From Campylobacter showae (GTDB lineage Bacteria; Campylobacterota; Campylobacteria; Campylobacterales; Campylobacteraceae), in contig NZ_UWOK01000001.1 of NCBI RefSeq assembly GCF_900573985.1, positions 1,178,001 to 1,242,000 on the forward strand: DNA of 64,000 nt, given 5' to 3'. Made by a program: the position numbers and the translations under genes. This document shows positions 63,529 through 64,000 of the stretch, one piece after another. Within the stretch, counting starts at the first letter, position 1. The number at the start of each line of letters is the position of its first letter. The notes beneath the pieces are model-generated. The model saw only the letters and a program-made list of their open reading frames with translations, was not told where the DNA came from and made no database searches.

Positions 63529-64000
63529 GCTTCTTTGTCTTCGACGCCTACTTTTTCCAGATACGCGCACAGCTTCACGCCGTAGAGAAATATGATCCAC
63601 GACACGTAAATCCACACGAAAAAGAGCAGCACCACCGAAAACGAACCGTAGATGCTAAGATAGGTTTTGTTGTTTGCGGCGTAAAAGACGAAGATACTTT
63701 TGCCAAGATACCAGATGAGCGAGGCGACGAATGAGCTAAAAAGCGCGTTTTTTAGGGCGATTTGGCGGTTTATCGAGATGAGATACGTCACGCAAAATAT
63801 CGCCCAAATGATGAGGTAGGGAAAAATGCTTAGAAAATTTATCCACTTCGTGTAGGCGCTGGAGTTTAGCATATCTTGAAATAAATTTGAGAGATAAAAA
63901 CTAAGTCCAAGCCCTAAGGGAGCTAGCGTAATGAGCGTCCAATAAGCACTCAGCGAGTTCCAAAATTTGCGGCTACTCGTGTGCATGATGCGGTTGATGA
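63525..64000 (-). CDS. YihY/BrkB family inner-membrane protein, C-terminal part
   Basis: The frame stays open to the right edge, so the N-terminus is missing. The visible 158 residues contain four helices (for example LITLAPLGLGLSFYLSNLF; WINFLSIFPYLIIWAIFC; SSFVASLIWYLGKSIFVFY; VVLLFFVWIYVSWIIFLYG), matching the C-terminal half of the YihY/BrkB (RNase BN-misnamed) family. The IYGSFSVVLLFFVWIYVSW stretch is the family's most conserved. The function is unknown. Confidence 0.9.
   Translation of the reverse strand, partial: INRIMHTSSRKFWNSLSAYWTLITLAPLGLGLSFYLSNLFQDMLNSSAYTKWINFLSIFPYLIIWAIFCVTYLISINRQIALKNALFSSFVASLIWYLGKSIFVFYAANNKTYLSIYGSFSVVLLFFVWIYVSWIIFLYGVKLCAYLEKVGVEDKEA

Noticed and set aside
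1..64000. tRNA or rRNA genes, CRISPR array, prophage or complete insertion sequence
   Set aside because: No cloverleaf-like sequence, regular repeat-spacer array, integrase or transposase frame was found by reading both strands.

Overview
The window is a chromosomal segment of a Campylobacter species (Campylobacterota). The GC content is visibly higher than in C. jejuni, and the word AAATTT is dispersed densely through it. I infer a member of the oral/gut group that includes C. rectus, C. showae, C. curvus and C. concisus; I cannot name the species. The evidence is gene order and protein family. From memory, tlp-like/smpB/ispE/csrA/truB/uvrD, pepF, sstT, metK, lnt, yajC/secD/secF, leuS, lptE, folC, mfd and the DUF815 ATPase follow the C. 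jejuni Cj1106-Cj1084 neighbourhood. uvrB, two small ORFs, a pseudopilin and priA follow Cj0680-Cj0684, and rpmB/rpe/dnaQ follow the Cj0450 region. I found no tRNA, rRNA, CRISPR array, prophage or complete insertion sequence.

Layout. 1-4972 (minus): thioredoxin-like lipoprotein, tautomerase, SmpB, IspE, CsrA, TruB and a UvrD helicase. 5137-9516: a LysR regulator, a large TonB-dependent haem/haemoprotein-type receptor with a Fur-like site, and a possible 38-codon ORF. 9552-13205 (minus): an SspB-like ClpXP adaptor candidate, oligoendopeptidase F and SstT. 13348-16590: MetK, an unknown membrane protein and Lnt. 16563-29962 (plus): a long operon-like run of yajC, secD, secF, a small membrane protein, leuS, lptE, a GGDEF protein, folC, mfd, an AAA ATPase and a YmdB-like phosphoesterase. 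30097-34298: a MagIII-type glycosylase, a DegT/Gfo-Idh sugar-modifying pair, CysK and CysE. 34422-39363: DnaQ, Rpe and a STAS/CheX-like protein (minus), then RpmB, an atypical K+ channel-type protein and a DUF465 protein. 39746-47217: Ppk1, a LysE/ArgO exporter, a lipoprotein, a Tat-exported molybdopterin reductase and a metallophosphatase; a decayed copy of the phosphatase lies on the other side of the reductase. 47900-54181: UvrB, a coiled-coil/ZapA-like pair, two intact pseudopilins flanking one decayed pseudopilin, and PriA. 54624-64000: an RclC-like protein, a DUF4272 protein, an MBOAT/SGNH acyltransferase pair, IspG, DnaB, ComEC and a partial YihY.

Most genes are housekeeping genes for translation, isoprenoid synthesis, protein export, repair, replication and cysteine synthesis. 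DNA uptake is a recurring theme (ComEC and pseudopilins). The most unusual material is non-coding. A family of diverged repeats of about 100-130 bp is present in at least five copies. Three of these start within about five bases of a stop codon in the sense of the gene (ppk1, uvrB, the DUF4272 gene), and three lie in tandem at 56236-56655. I also see a possible structured RNA at 47367-47500, and a phosphatase-gene remnant that, with the intact gene, brackets the reductase. I do not recognise the repeat family, and it is the best candidate here for something undescribed.
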